Of a DNA stretch of 64,000 nucleotides, positions 24,453 to 34,538 are shown piece after piece. The position numbers and the translations under genes are program-made. Where the stretch lies: the NCBI GenBank assembly GCA_016744705.1, contig JADGDU010000017.1, positions 1-64,000 on the forward strand. The letters are read 5' to 3'. The stretch comes from Candidatus Krumholzibacteriia bacterium (lineage in GTDB: Bacteria > Krumholzibacteriota > Krumholzibacteriia > LZORAL124-64-63). How positions within the stretch are numbered: position 1 is the stretch's first letter; each line of letters opens with the position of its first letter. Under the pieces are notes generated by a model. That model saw nothing but the letters and a program-made list of their open reading frames with translations, was not told the DNA's origin and ran no database searches.

Positions 24453-26717
24453 TTAGAGCAGCCCGTGCCTCCGGCGCAGGAACCACTCGCAAGCCAGAAG
24501 CAGAACAGCCAGCAACAGGAAAGGCCAACCCGAAGCGGGGTTCCATTGGCGCCTACTTTCATGGGCTGCGCTTTCCCAGGAAAGGGTAGCCAGTTGGGCT
24601 ATCAAATCGTCTCCTGAGGAACCTTCATGAAGATTGTAATACGTGCCCCTCCACGAAGCGGCCAATTGCCGTAACCGACGACCATCCTGGCGCACCTGGG
24701 TTTGTTCCACCGAATGAGAAGAGACCAACAACTCCTGTACTGGACCCTCCACCTCTGAATCACCATGTCCCCGCAGTTGGATGGTGTACCTTCCCGGCGG
24801 CATGGCAGGTAAAACAAATTCATATTCTCCGCGGATGGCATCATAATCGCGGGCGGGGAAGGAACGGGTTTCTGCCCGCTCACCGGAAAGGGCTTCTTTC
24901 CCAACTTCCAAACTGAGGCGTCCCCGGTCCATGGCCTGACCCCTCATATCCCGCCACTGGGCGGCCAGCCGAATGGTTTCACCCTCCTGGTAAAAAGCCC
25001 GTCGACCAGAAAAACTCAGCCCGGACTCCTGACTGCCATCGGCCAGCCATACCAGCAAATTCCGCATAATGCGGCGCATGGCATGTTCTGGCAAAGGCTC
25101 TGAGGCCACTTGGGGCTTTTCCCAGAAAGCCATTTCCCACAGGCGGCTGCCACTCCAAAAAGCCGTGCGCCCTGCCTGCCTGAGTCCTACCACCAACAAA
25201 GGCAAACCCGAACCCGGATCCGTTTCATGGTGTCTGGCCTGCAAAAGTATCGTGCTGCCAGGCCGGGGTTCCGATGTCACCACCGCCCCCAGAGGAGGAG
25301 TTCCAGAAAGAAGATTCAAACCCAGAGTGCCTTCTAATCCAGAAAAAACAGGTTGGCCAAAGGCCAGAGAATCGGGCATTGCAAAGAAAGGCCCTCTCTG
25401 CCATTGCATCTTATTTTCCACCACCGGCAGAAGAGCCTGCAATCCCACCGGGGGAGCCTTCAAGCCACCTCTCGAATTTTCAAGCAAATCAGGAAGGACA
25501 AGCAACCCCAAGCCGGCATCCACTGCCTGTCCCAACACCTGAAAATTGAGACGTCCTACTTCACCACTCCACCCTGCAAGGATCACTCCATCATACTCCA
25601 GCCATTCATCTACAGAAACCGGAGCCACAAAGGGAGTGAGGCTATCGGCAAAAACAAGGCCTCTTTCAGTGGCATAAACCACCTTCAAGGCCAATCGGTT
25701 CTCTTTCATGGCCGCCTGAGTCAGGAAACGTACATTCCAGCCGGGCTTCTGGGCCAGATATAAAACTTTCGCCCGGGCCTGGTGAACGTCAATGCCCAGT
25801 GACACTTTGTTGTTGGCCAGAAAACGCTCGTTTCCCAGGGGAGAAATTTCGATTTCCAACATTTGCAGGCCCACGTCGGTGGGGGTAAAACTCAATTCCA
25901 GATTGGTGCCACCGTTGCCTGCCGAAACAGTTTTTTCCGCCAGTATTTGCCCATCTTGTTTCAAATAGGCTGTCATAGGCTGAAGGGAGGATTCCGTGAG
26001 ACGCTGTAAAACCGTTAACTCAATATTGACCTTATCATCCTGAAATGCCGTTTCCGCATACCGAAGATCTTTTATCAGGCGATCGGAGCTACCCTGGGCA
26101 TCTCCCACTCCCCCCACCACAAACTCCACACCACTGAAACCAGCCACAGAAAGGGCCGATCTGGCCCCACTCACTGTTTCCTGTCCATCGCTTAAAAGAA
26201 CAACCGCACGCACGGGATCCACAGACAAACGAGTGCCCGTTTTTTCCAAAAGTTGAGTCAAATGAGTGCCATGATTTTTGGGGTCGACAATGATGGGATC
26301 ATCAATTTGAAATTCCTGAAGGTCCCCCAATCCATTGCCTCGGATCAGGCGGGATTCAAAAGAAAGGCCTCTGGCACTGAGGACAGAATCGGTGTGAGCC
26401 ACAAAGTCCAAAGAAGTGCGCCAGCGACTACTGGAAACACCCTCTGATTCCAGATTCATACTGGCCGAATCTTCCAATACATACACCAGTTGGCCGGGCA
26501 AATCCTGATGAAAAACACGGGACAAAATAGGTCCCGCTACTCCCAGAACCAACATGAACAACACCGCAGAACGCAAAATGACCAGAGTCCTGCGCAATCC
26601 CTTTTCAGGATGCGGCCGACTCTGGCCATAAAAACGAACCGTCAGAAAAATGGCCCCCGCTGCTACCACAAGCAGCAGGGGCCAACTCCAGGCCGGTGAT
26701 GTCCATAGAATGGACAC
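24453..26717 (-). CDS. Membrane protein with von Willebrand A-like and glutamine-amidotransferase-like regions
   Basis: The 754-residue protein has membrane helices near both ends (about 10-30, 45-65 and 730-750), so the bulk lies in the periplasm. A vWA-like domain begins at VYVLEDSASMN; its metal site reads E82-x-S84-x-S86, with Glu where DxSxS normally has Asp, and VVLLSDGQETVSG follows. The middle (AKVLYLAQKPGWNVRFLTQA...GVILAGWSG...GLGLLVLPD) has the look of the class-I amidotransferase-like domain seen in BatA-associated proteins of Planctomycetes and FCB bacteria. An Ig-like segment (YQEGETIRLAAQWRD) precedes the last helix. The start is GTG immediately after the ppdK stop. Function is unknown. 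Confidence 0.88.
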   Translation of the reverse strand: MSILWTSPAWSWPLLLVVAAGAIFLTVRFYGQSRPHPEKGLRRTLVILRSAVLFMLVLGVAGPILSRVFHQDLPGQLVYVLEDSASMNLESEGVSSSRWRTSLDFVAHTDSVLSARGLSFESRLIRGNGLGDLQEFQIDDPIIVDPKNHGTHLTQLLEKTGTRLSVDPVRAVVLLSDGQETVSGARSALSVAGFSGVEFVVGGVGDAQGSSDRLIKDLRYAETAFQDDKVNIELTVLQRLTESSLQPMTAYLKQDGQILAEKTVSAGNGGTNLELSFTPTDVGLQMLEIEISPLGNERFLANNKVSLGIDVHQARAKVLYLAQKPGWNVRFLTQAAMKENRLALKVVYATERGLVFADSLTPFVAPVSVDEWLEYDGVILAGWSGEVGRLNFQVLGQAVDAGLGLLVLPDLLENSRGGLKAPPVGLQALLPVVENKMQWQRGPFFAMPDSLAFGQPVFSGLEGTLGLNLLSGTPPLGAVVTSEPRPGSTILLQARHHETDPGSGLPLLVVGLRQAGRTAFWSGSRLWEMAFWEKPQVASEPLPEHAMRRIMRNLLVWLADGSQESGLSFSGRRAFYQEGETIRLAAQWRDMRGQAMDRGRLSLEVGKEALSGERAETRSFPARDYDAIRGEYEFVLPAMPPGRYTIQLRGHGDSEVEGPVQELLVSSHSVEQTQVRQDGRRLRQLAASWRGTYYNLHEGSSGDDLIAQLATLSWESAAHESRRQWNPASGWPFLLLAVLLLACEWFLRRRHGLL

Positions 26718-29411
26718 CTAGTTTCCGGCTTCGATCTTTTCCCGAACCACGACCTGAGCCGCAGCCAGACGTGCGATGGGCACCCGGAAAGGTGAGCAAC
26801 TCACGTAATCCAAGCCAACTTTGTGACAGAAGGACACGCTGCTGGGATCGCCACCGTGCTCTCCACAGATACCCAGGTGGATATCAGGGTTGGTTTTCCG
26901 TCCCTTAACACAGGCCATTTCCACCAATTGCCCGACACCACTTTGGTCCAGCTGCTGGAAGGGATCACTGGGCAGGATGCCACGAGCCACGTATTCACCA
27001 AGGAAAACAGCAGCATCGTCACGGCTGTATCCAAAGGTCATCTGGGTCAGATCGTTGGTACCGAAGCTGAAGAAGTCGGCCACTTCGGCCATCTTATCAG
27101 CCATCAGGGCGGCACGGGGAATCTCGATCATGGTTCCCACCAGGTATTTGACATCAGATTTGGCCGCGGCAATGATGCCGTCGGCAATCCGGACGGCCAT
27201 TTCCCGCAAATCGCCCAACTCACGCTGGGTACCTGTCAGAGGGATCATGATCTCCGGACGCACGTCGATGCCTTTGGTTTTCACAGCCACGGCCGCAGCG
27301 ATGATAGCTTCAACCTGCATCTCGTAAATCTCAGGATAGATCAGGCCCAGACGGCAACCACGATGGCCCAGCATGGGGTTTTCCTCATGAAGAGAATCAA
27401 CCTTTTGGGTGATCACTTCCAGGCTGACACCCATTTCATCGGCAACGGTCTGTTGGCCAGCTGCGTCGTGAGGCAGGAACTCGTGCAGAGGGGGATCCAG
27501 CAGGCGAATGGTCACCGGCAGAGTGTCCATGGCTTCAAAAATGCCCTCAAAATCATCCTGCTGCATAGGCTTGATCACGACCAGAGCCTCGCGGCGTTCC
27601 GCTTCGTTTTCAGCCAGAATCATTTGCCGCATTTTGAGAATGCGATCTTCACCGAAGAACATGTGCTCGGTGCGGCACAGCCCAATACCCTCAGCACCAA
27701 ACTCACGGGCCTGTTGGGCATCGTGAGGACTGTCAGCGTTGGTGCGTACCTTCAGGCGGCGTGTGGCATCGGCCCAATCCATGATGGTGGCCAGGTTCGG
27801 GTCATCCATATGAGGAGGAACCAGGTTGGGAGCGCCATCAATAACGGAACCATTGGTACCGTTGATAGTCACCATATCCCCAGCCTTGAATTCTTTACCG
27901 CCAATAGCCATGACACCTGCGTTGGTATCGACCATCAGATCGCCACAACCGGCCACACAGGGTTTGCCCATGCCGCGAGCCACCACGGCAGCGTGACTGG
28001 TCATGCCCCCACGGCTGGTGAGGATACCCTCGGCCACGTTCATACCCGCAATATCTTCAGGGCTGGTTTCCCGGCGTACCAGAACAACCTTCTTGCCGGC
28101 TTCTGACATGGTCACAGCATCCTGAGCACTAAAGACAACTTCACCCTGGGCAGCCCCCGGGCTTGCCGGCAAACCGGTGCCCAGAACATTCAGTTCAGCA
28201 TCGGGGTCGATTTGGTCGTGCAGAAGTTGATCCAAGTGGTCGGGCTCAACCAGAAGCAGAGCTTCGTCAGAGGTGACCATTCCTTCTTTTTCCATTTCAG
28301 CAGCCACACGGATAGCGGCCACACCGGTTCGTTTGCCACCACGAGTTTGCAGCATCCACAAACGGTTATCCTGGATGGTGAACTCGATATCCTGCATGTC
28401 CTTGTAGTGGTTTTCCAGACGAGTCCGGATCGCATCCAGGGCTTTATAACTTTCAGGCATCAATTCTTCGAGGGTCGCCAAGTCTTTGGCGACGTTACCG
28501 GCAGGCAGCAAATCGCGGCCATGGTTGTTCAACTGCTGGGGAGTACGAGTACCGGCCACAACATCTTCGCCCTGGGCGTTGACCAGGAACTCGCCGTAGA
28601 AGTAGTTTTCACCACTGGAAGGATCGCGGGTGAAAGCAACACCCGTGGCACTGGTCTCACCCATGTTACCAAAGACCATGGCCTGGCAGTTCACAGCCGT
28701 ACCCCAATCTCCAGGAATGTGGTTGATGCGGCGGTACTCAATGGCCCGTTCCACATTCCAGCTTTTGAAAACGGCTTCCACGCCGCCCCACAATTGTTCG
28801 AAAGGATCGGTGGGGAAATCGTTACCGGTTTCCTTTTTGATGATGCCTTTCATGGTGGCGATCAGTTCTTTCAAATCGTCCACTGAAAGTTCGGTATCCA
28901 ATTCAAAGCCACGGGCTGCTTTGATGGCGTCAATGGCGTGCTCAAGGGTGTGGCCGTCCACGCCCATGACCACATCTCCGTACATCTGGACCAAGCGGCG
29001 ATAGCTGTCATAACTGAAACGTTCGTTGCCACTGATGGCAGCCAAGCCCAGAACAGTTTCATCGTTCAAACCCAGGTTCAGTACGGTATCCATCATACCA
29101 GGCATGGAGACGCGAGCACCGGAACGAACTGAGAACAACAGAGGGTCTGCTGGGTTGTCGAACTTTTTTTCCATGATGGCTTCAACTTTGGCCAAAGCTG
29201 CTTTGACTTCATTTTTCAGCTCATCGGAAAGAACACGTGTGCGTTGGTATTCAATGCACATTTCGGTGGTGATGGTGAATCCTGGGGGCACAGGAATATC
29301 AAGACTGGTCATTTCGGCTAGGTTGGCACCCTTGCCACCCAACAAATTTTTCATAGTGGCATTACCATCAGCGGTGCCGTCACCGAAAAAATAAACCCTT
29401 TTGCTGCTCAT
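26718..29411 (-). CDS. ppdK: Pyruvate, phosphate dikinase
   Basis: Interconverts pyruvate + ATP + phosphate and PEP + AMP + pyrophosphate; in heterotrophs it can run in glycolysis with PPi or in gluconeogenesis. The 897-residue product has the N-terminal nucleotide-binding domain (YFFGDGTADGNATMKNLLGG), the phosphohistidine domain with the catalytic His in GGMTSHAAVVARGMGKPCV, and the TIM-barrel PEP site (CRTEHMFF, FSFGTNDLTQMTFGYSRDD, GICGEHGGDP). I chose the ATG at 29409-29411 with GGAG six bases upstream; 30 further residues are open upstream but lack family similarity. It appears to be the first gene of the unit running to 18561. Confidence 0.97.
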   Translation of the reverse strand: MSSKRVYFFGDGTADGNATMKNLLGGKGANLAEMTSLDIPVPPGFTITTEMCIEYQRTRVLSDELKNEVKAALAKVEAIMEKKFDNPADPLLFSVRSGARVSMPGMMDTVLNLGLNDETVLGLAAISGNERFSYDSYRRLVQMYGDVVMGVDGHTLEHAIDAIKAARGFELDTELSVDDLKELIATMKGIIKKETGNDFPTDPFEQLWGGVEAVFKSWNVERAIEYRRINHIPGDWGTAVNCQAMVFGNMGETSATGVAFTRDPSSGENYFYGEFLVNAQGEDVVAGTRTPQQLNNHGRDLLPAGNVAKDLATLEELMPESYKALDAIRTRLENHYKDMQDIEFTIQDNRLWMLQTRGGKRTGVAAIRVAAEMEKEGMVTSDEALLLVEPDHLDQLLHDQIDPDAELNVLGTGLPASPGAAQGEVVFSAQDAVTMSEAGKKVVLVRRETSPEDIAGMNVAEGILTSRGGMTSHAAVVARGMGKPCVAGCGDLMVDTNAGVMAIGGKEFKAGDMVTINGTNGSVIDGAPNLVPPHMDDPNLATIMDWADATRRLKVRTNADSPHDAQQAREFGAEGIGLCRTEHMFFGEDRILKMRQMILAENEAERREALVVIKPMQQDDFEGIFEAMDTLPVTIRLLDPPLHEFLPHDAAGQQTVADEMGVSLEVITQKVDSLHEENPMLGHRGCRLGLIYPEIYEMQVEAIIAAAVAVKTKGIDVRPEIMIPLTGTQRELGDLREMAVRIADGIIAAAKSDVKYLVGTMIEIPRAALMADKMAEVADFFSFGTNDLTQMTFGYSRDDAAVFLGEYVARGILPSDPFQQLDQSGVGQLVEMACVKGRKTNPDIHLGICGEHGGDPSSVSFCHKVGLDYVSCSPFRVPIARLAAAQVVVREKIEAGN

Positions 29412-29489
29412 GTTCACTCCATTGGAAAAAGCCTGGATCGGGCGCCGGCCAATCCTGCGTCCATACCCTGATATAGTTTTACAAGAGGA

Positions 29490-29517
29490 AATATCACCCA
29501 TTTGAAGACTGCGTCAA
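29490..29517 (-). promoter_or_regulatory. Candidate promoter of ppdK
   Basis: TTGACG (29512-29517), a 16-base spacer and GATATT (29490-29495) on the minus strand, about 80 bases before the ppdK ATG. The -35 box overlaps the T-rich tail of the upstream gene's terminator region, so the assignment is tentative. Confidence 0.3.
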
Positions 29518-29553
29518 ATAAAAAACACGGCCCTGAGCATGACCCAGGACCGT
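29518..29553 (-). terminator. Rho-independent terminator after the propeller-like surface protein gene
   Basis: A nine-base stem (29527-29535 with 29545-29553, one G-U pair on the minus strand) with a nine-base loop, followed by GTTTTTTATTTG. It begins 26 bases after the stop codon. Confidence 0.8.
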
Positions 29554-29578
29554 ATAACACAAATAAGAGCTTTGGTAC

Positions 29579-31912
29579 TTATCTGATGATCACCATTTTA
29601 CCCCAATAATCTTCTCGATTGGGCATTTCAACCTTATAAAGGTAAACACCTGCAGAAACGTCTACACTGTTGCGGTTGTTGGCACCCCAGTAAATGTTTC
29701 CACCTTTAAGGTTATCAGGTCCAAGGTTGATAACATCATCACCTGCGGTGGTGAAAATCCTCACTCTGGATCCTTCTGGCAAATTAGTGAAGACTACTCT
29801 CCGGCCCTCTTGCCCGGGCAAACCACTGTCCAGCCGCAAGGGATTGGGATAAACATAAATCTCTTCACCACCAGTGGGCGTGGCATTTTCAATATTCAAC
29901 TGGATTCTTTTGCGATTTCCTTGACCATCATAAGGAGAAAGCTCATCGCCATCCCAACGGGGAGAATAAACCGCAATGACGGAACTATTTTGGGGGGAGG
30001 TCAGCGCCGTATTCCCATAATCATAGGAAGAAACCGCATAATTATACGTGAAACCATTGTAAATTTCTTCATCAAAGAAACGGATGGTATCTGGCGTATC
30101 GAAATTGAAGCAGGCGGCCCGTTTCGAGTTATAACACTGGGGCACAATCTGCCAGTTGACGTTGCCACAATAACCTTCGATGCATGACTCGGGGTTCACC
30201 CGATCATATACACCAATGAGGGTCATATTTTCTACATCATTTCCAGCACTACGCCAAACAGCCCATCCCTGGAAAGTTTGACATTTTAAAGTGAACTGGT
30301 ACCCGGAAAGCACAGGGCCGGCATCGATGGTAATATCCAACCCTAGATCCAATTCACGTAAGCTCGTGGTGGTTGCGGTGTTGTATGTATCAGAGAGTGA
30401 TAACGAAGAACCTGGAACAAAAATCCCACCACCCCAGGAAGCCATATAAAAGTCACCCGAGCCATCACCTTCAAGGGAAAGAGAAACCCCCCTGGTCAAA
30501 GTCGGTTGCTGGGCCATATGACTCCAGTTAAGGCCCTGGTCGCTGCTCTCCACCAAAGACCAGTCATCCATCAGGCAATAATATTTCCCCGAAAGATCAT
30601 CACTGACCAGAAAGGAAAAATTGACAATATTACTAAGGAATTCGGGAGTAACGGAATCACCAACGCTGACCCAATTGGTCCCACCATTTGTGGTTCGGAA
30701 CATCCCTCTACCCTTCATCCCCACCACAAGAATATTGGAGTCCACTGGATCCACAAGTACGCTGGAAGCAGAATAGGACCAAGCCCCTTCATCCAATGGA
30801 TCAGCCACCATCAAGTCGCCATAAGTATCAGTCCAATTCAAACCGCCATCATTGGTCTGAAAAACACCATTGAACTGCAGAGCGATCAGGACGTGGTCAT
30901 CATCAGAGGGATTTACAACGATTTCGTTGGCGCTGACCGGCATGGCCATTCCCTCTTCAGGAACATCCAGATCCACATCAACTAAAATATCGGAACGCTC
31001 AAAAGAGACACCGTTATCCTCAGAGAAGAAAAGGCCCAGATTGGGCATGAATGTCCAAATTCTTCCTGCAGACCAAGCCAAAGCAGACACTTTCAGTCTG
31101 TTGGGCATCGGTTCAAAACTCGGGTCTAAATTGAGCCCCCAGTTTGCATAACTGGAGCCGCCATTTGTGGTTACAAACAAACCGTTATTTTCTGTACCGA
31201 TAGCAAAGTGATCATTATTAAGAGGGGAAACGCTAATCTTGGTCACGTTAATTGTATTATCGAAGATATCTTCACTGATTCTTTGCCAACCTAAAGTCCC
31301 TCGACTGTACACTCCCTTGGGGTCTGAGCCCAAAGTTTGTCCAGAGGAAAAAGCAGCAACGGCAAATCCATCACTTCCTGCATCCATGGCAACTGTGTTG
31401 GTTTGGCGCCAGGACATGGGCAAACCTTCATTATCCTTCTCCCAATTACCGGATCCTTCGCCATAGCGAAAAATACCACCATTGTTGGACAGATTGATAT
31501 CACCGGACAAGACACCATAAATAGAAGACCCTTCAGTGACCCAGGTCATCATGAGAGATACAGGATCTTCACTTCCAACTTCACTGGTATCAGATACACC
31601 AAATAACAATTGCCTGTCAACCTGGTCTCCGAAACCACCATCAACCACAACATTATAATCCAAATCTTCATGGTCAGTTAGAACATAACAAGTGCCCTCA
31701 TCAAGGGATATATTTTCCCAGCTGATAGTCAAACCCTGGCGGCCATCATCCTGACGCTCGAAAAGGATGGCATCTGGTGACAGAAGAAAAAGAGAGTCGT
31801 TGGCACAAGTTGACGGACTTGTCTGGGCCAGGGCAGTTTGCCCCATACCCAAAACAGTGAGACCAACCAGAACCAGCATAGACCATGGAAACCCTTTGTT
31901 CCCTGATTTCAT
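29579..31912 (-). CDS. Secreted protein with BNR/sortilin-like repeats and C-terminal sorting domain
   Basis: Large extracellular protein of 777 residues. The signal peptide spans about 1-30 (VLVGLTVLGMGQTALA). From about 110 to 500 it has repeats of the type found in sortilin/VPS10 and BNR propellers: IFRYGEGSGNW, GLFVTTNGGSSYANW, GVFQTNDGGLNWTDTYG, GMFRTTNGGTNWVSVG. A fibronectin-like region with several Cys follows. The C-terminus is a FlgD/T9SS-type domain with IYVYPNPLRLDSG, VRIFTTAGDDVINLG and SAGVYLYKVEM, ending KMVIIR. I chose the ATG at 31910-31912 (AGGA upstream) because it places the signal peptide properly. It is the third gene of the lipoprotein unit. Ligand or substrate unknown. 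Confidence 0.88.
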   Translation of the reverse strand: MKSGNKGFPWSMLVLVGLTVLGMGQTALAQTSPSTCANDSLFLLSPDAILFERQDDGRQGLTISWENISLDEGTCYVLTDHEDLDYNVVVDGGFGDQVDRQLLFGVSDTSEVGSEDPVSLMMTWVTEGSSIYGVLSGDINLSNNGGIFRYGEGSGNWEKDNEGLPMSWRQTNTVAMDAGSDGFAVAAFSSGQTLGSDPKGVYSRGTLGWQRISEDIFDNTINVTKISVSPLNNDHFAIGTENNGLFVTTNGGSSYANWGLNLDPSFEPMPNRLKVSALAWSAGRIWTFMPNLGLFFSEDNGVSFERSDILVDVDLDVPEEGMAMPVSANEIVVNPSDDDHVLIALQFNGVFQTNDGGLNWTDTYGDLMVADPLDEGAWSYSASSVLVDPVDSNILVVGMKGRGMFRTTNGGTNWVSVGDSVTPEFLSNIVNFSFLVSDDLSGKYYCLMDDWSLVESSDQGLNWSHMAQQPTLTRGVSLSLEGDGSGDFYMASWGGGIFVPGSSLSLSDTYNTATTTSLRELDLGLDITIDAGPVLSGYQFTLKCQTFQGWAVWRSAGNDVENMTLIGVYDRVNPESCIEGYCGNVNWQIVPQCYNSKRAACFNFDTPDTIRFFDEEIYNGFTYNYAVSSYDYGNTALTSPQNSSVIAVYSPRWDGDELSPYDGQGNRKRIQLNIENATPTGGEEIYVYPNPLRLDSGLPGQEGRRVVFTNLPEGSRVRIFTTAGDDVINLGPDNLKGGNIYWGANNRNSVDVSAGVYLYKVEMPNREDYWGKMVIIR

Positions 31913-32009
31913 CAAATTCCTGCCTTTCAAGCCCATATGGGCACAACACTTATGCTTTTGTGGACACCGGAGCCAATAACCGGGCCATCCTAAAAATCAA
32001 AGGTTCTGA

Positions 32010-34493
32010 TCAGTCACCCGAATTCAAGGCCAACCCGAAGTGCTGAAGCACCCATCTCACCGCTTTTTTACTTTCACTGTGGTTGAAACGATAGGGATCA
32101 AAACCCCAATACACATCGGCCTTATTACCAGGTTTGTCCGTCACTGTTTTATATGACAAATAACCATAGTTCTTCCCATTGGCCCGAGCTGTTCCTGAAG
32201 GAATGATCTCGCCATCATCACCCAGAAAACTATTCAGGGCCATGGCACCACAAATTTCGGATAACTCCACCAGGTCATAGGCACTGCCAGGCCAGTCGGT
32301 TTCCCCCATATCCCACATTTGTTCCCGGATCCAATCGAAGCGGGTCACACCAGTGAACATGGGTTCGATGCATTTTCCCTGATAACCATCTTCGCAATCC
32401 TGAATGACAACGGTGGCAGGACGTTCAGCAATCATGTCGTCCACAAATTCATCACCAGTGAAGGGGAACTCAAGATTCAACATAGTGTCCAAGCCTGCAT
32501 CAGCCATAGGGTCACGCCAATCCATGCCTTCATGGGTGGGAATCGTACTTGCAATGGCGCCGGGCCCAATCAGGTGATTCGAACGGAATTCATCAATAAG
32601 ACGCAACTCCTTAAGTCCGGAACATTTGGTTGAACGATCGATACTTGCAGCCAGCCTGCGACCATAAACATTCTTCCCAAGAGGAACATTCCAATCAAGG
32701 GCAGAAATACCCACGGTATCGAAGGGGTACATCAGAGGTCCACGCATGATCTCCTCACCATCAGGAGTCTCTCTGGTTCCAAATCCAACCACGTAATTAA
32801 CATTATCCAAATTATAGAATTCCAGAGTGGATTCAAAAACAATGGGAACCATATATTTTTGCACTCGCAGGAATGACTCCATTGATTGGCTACCCACAAG
32901 GAAAACATTCCCACCTAATTTTTGATAAGGTGACAACCACACAAATTGATCCCGAGCCGGCAATGGCCGGAACTCAGAGAACATCAATTGAGCATTACTG
33001 GACCGAGCATTAATCAGTACGGCTTTGTAGTTGACCAAATGCTCATAAGTAAATCCTTCACGATGATCAAAACCATCATCAGCCCAAGTAAAATCATATA
33101 CTCCCGAAGTCCCTTCAAGGAAACTCCAAAAAGCGTTTCGTTCTTCTTCCCGATCATAGAAAAGACTATTGGTAGAGTTAGGCCAGCGACCACTGTCCTC
33201 ATCATGAACCTGGTCCACAAACACCAGAGGGTCCTGGCTCTCACGGGAAACGAAAGGAACAATGTTGATGGTCCAGACAAGAATTTTCTCAAATCCTGAA
33301 TCATCTGTAGCTTTCACCGTAAAGTGATGGGCACCTTGGGCAAAGGAACGCTCTTCAGCAAATCTGTTCTGTTCACCCATTCCAGAGGGTACCGCCCAAC
33401 CGGGATCATTTACATCCTCAACATCATCAAGGTCCCAACCGTGCCGCATGGCAACGATATTTCCGCTATAAGATTCTGCAGATGAGGCCCAACTGAAATT
33501 CAAAGGCTGTCCCGAAGGAATTGGGTGTGTCGCATTATTTGAGCCGCTTCCCAGGAAATACTCATTCAGCTGGATTGTCGGATGGAAAGATGTTTCTGAA
33601 ATAATCACATTTACGACTTCCACGCCATAGGTCTTACCAATGCTAGTGGCCCCGGCGGTATCCCGAACCTGAACTGCAAAAAGGTAAGATTCTTCATGAT
33701 TATGACCTGAATAGCTCACAACACGGTCATCATCAGCAGTTCCGTATTCCTGCCAGAGGCTCCAATTAGGATCATCAAAGTCAATCCATAAATCGGCTTC
33801 GTCCTCGTAAGCACGTGCGGACCCGATGGCATCAGGTTCGCCAGCAGAGTTGATAAAGCTAGCGTCTCTCATCAGGAAACGTACGTGAGTAGGAACTCCC
33901 AATTCGAAATCTTGATCTGCGCCAGTGTAAGTAAAATTAACAGTGGGCGGAACAGTCACCACACTATTAGGGCTAACACCAGGAAAACTACCGGAACAAG
34001 TGGGGACGATGGTAGTGGAAGTAAAGGAGATTAAAGCAGGAGTCGGATCAACATCACCCTTTTCATCCATGGCCCGCACAAACAAACTGTGTGTGCGGAA
34101 ACTGCGCTCAAAACCCTCAGGGTCCCCTTCAAATCCTTCTTGATCGGCCAGGACGATAAAAGTGGTATCTGTAACAGTGGTGAAATACCAAGGATTAATT
34201 TCAGCTCCGGTCAACGGGTCAACCGTCACGGTATCGCGAGGGCTGATTCCATCGAGGCCATTGTCACTGATTTTCCACTGATAACCGACAACCCGACCAT
34301 CAGGATCATTGCCTGTCCAATTAAACTCAACAGCAAAGCCTGCTTCGAGCAAAGTTGGGGGCTGGCCAGTCACTCTGGTATCTGGACGGCTGTTGGGAAG
34401 ACCTGAGCCACCCAAGTCCGTATTGGTTGAACAGCCAACCACAAACAGCACCATCATCACAGTGAAGAACGTAGCGATATCACGCCTAGTCAT
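32010..34493 (-). CDS. Surface lipoprotein (paralogue of the 34539-36911 product)
   Basis: The 827-residue protein has a lipoprotein signal peptide with lipobox FVVGC (Cys about 21). The N-terminal region has an Ig/Fn3-like module, NSRPDTRVTGQPPTLL...FNWTGNDPDGRVVGYQWK and FVRAMDEKGDVDPTPALISF, which matches the same region of the upstream lipoprotein. A second module follows near residue 300. The C-terminal half (from about DPLVFVDQVHDEDSGRW) reads like an alpha/beta domain of the amidotransferase-like type (YKAVLINARSS, LGGNVFLVGSQSMESF). There is no C-terminal sorting domain, fitting lipid anchoring. GAGGAG precedes the ATG. Function unknown. Confidence 0.87.
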   Translation of the reverse strand: MTRRDIATFFTVMMVLFVVGCSTNTDLGGSGLPNSRPDTRVTGQPPTLLEAGFAVEFNWTGNDPDGRVVGYQWKISDNGLDGISPRDTVTVDPLTGAEINPWYFTTVTDTTFIVLADQEGFEGDPEGFERSFRTHSLFVRAMDEKGDVDPTPALISFTSTTIVPTCSGSFPGVSPNSVVTVPPTVNFTYTGADQDFELGVPTHVRFLMRDASFINSAGEPDAIGSARAYEDEADLWIDFDDPNWSLWQEYGTADDDRVVSYSGHNHEESYLFAVQVRDTAGATSIGKTYGVEVVNVIISETSFHPTIQLNEYFLGSGSNNATHPIPSGQPLNFSWASSAESYSGNIVAMRHGWDLDDVEDVNDPGWAVPSGMGEQNRFAEERSFAQGAHHFTVKATDDSGFEKILVWTINIVPFVSRESQDPLVFVDQVHDEDSGRWPNSTNSLFYDREEERNAFWSFLEGTSGVYDFTWADDGFDHREGFTYEHLVNYKAVLINARSSNAQLMFSEFRPLPARDQFVWLSPYQKLGGNVFLVGSQSMESFLRVQKYMVPIVFESTLEFYNLDNVNYVVGFGTRETPDGEEIMRGPLMYPFDTVGISALDWNVPLGKNVYGRRLAASIDRSTKCSGLKELRLIDEFRSNHLIGPGAIASTIPTHEGMDWRDPMADAGLDTMLNLEFPFTGDEFVDDMIAERPATVVIQDCEDGYQGKCIEPMFTGVTRFDWIREQMWDMGETDWPGSAYDLVELSEICGAMALNSFLGDDGEIIPSGTARANGKNYGYLSYKTVTDKPGNKADVYWGFDPYRFNHSESKKAVRWVLQHFGLALNSGD

Positions 34494-34538
34494 GGATTTT
34501 CTCCTCGATCCTTTGGTCGTCTCAAGTTTTCAAAAAAT

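Noticed and set aside
26823..28106. 427-codon plus-strand open frame opposite ppdK
   Set aside because: It lies wholly antisense to a clear, conserved gene, is rich in His, Gln and Asn in the way antisense frames of such genes are, and has no recognisable motif.
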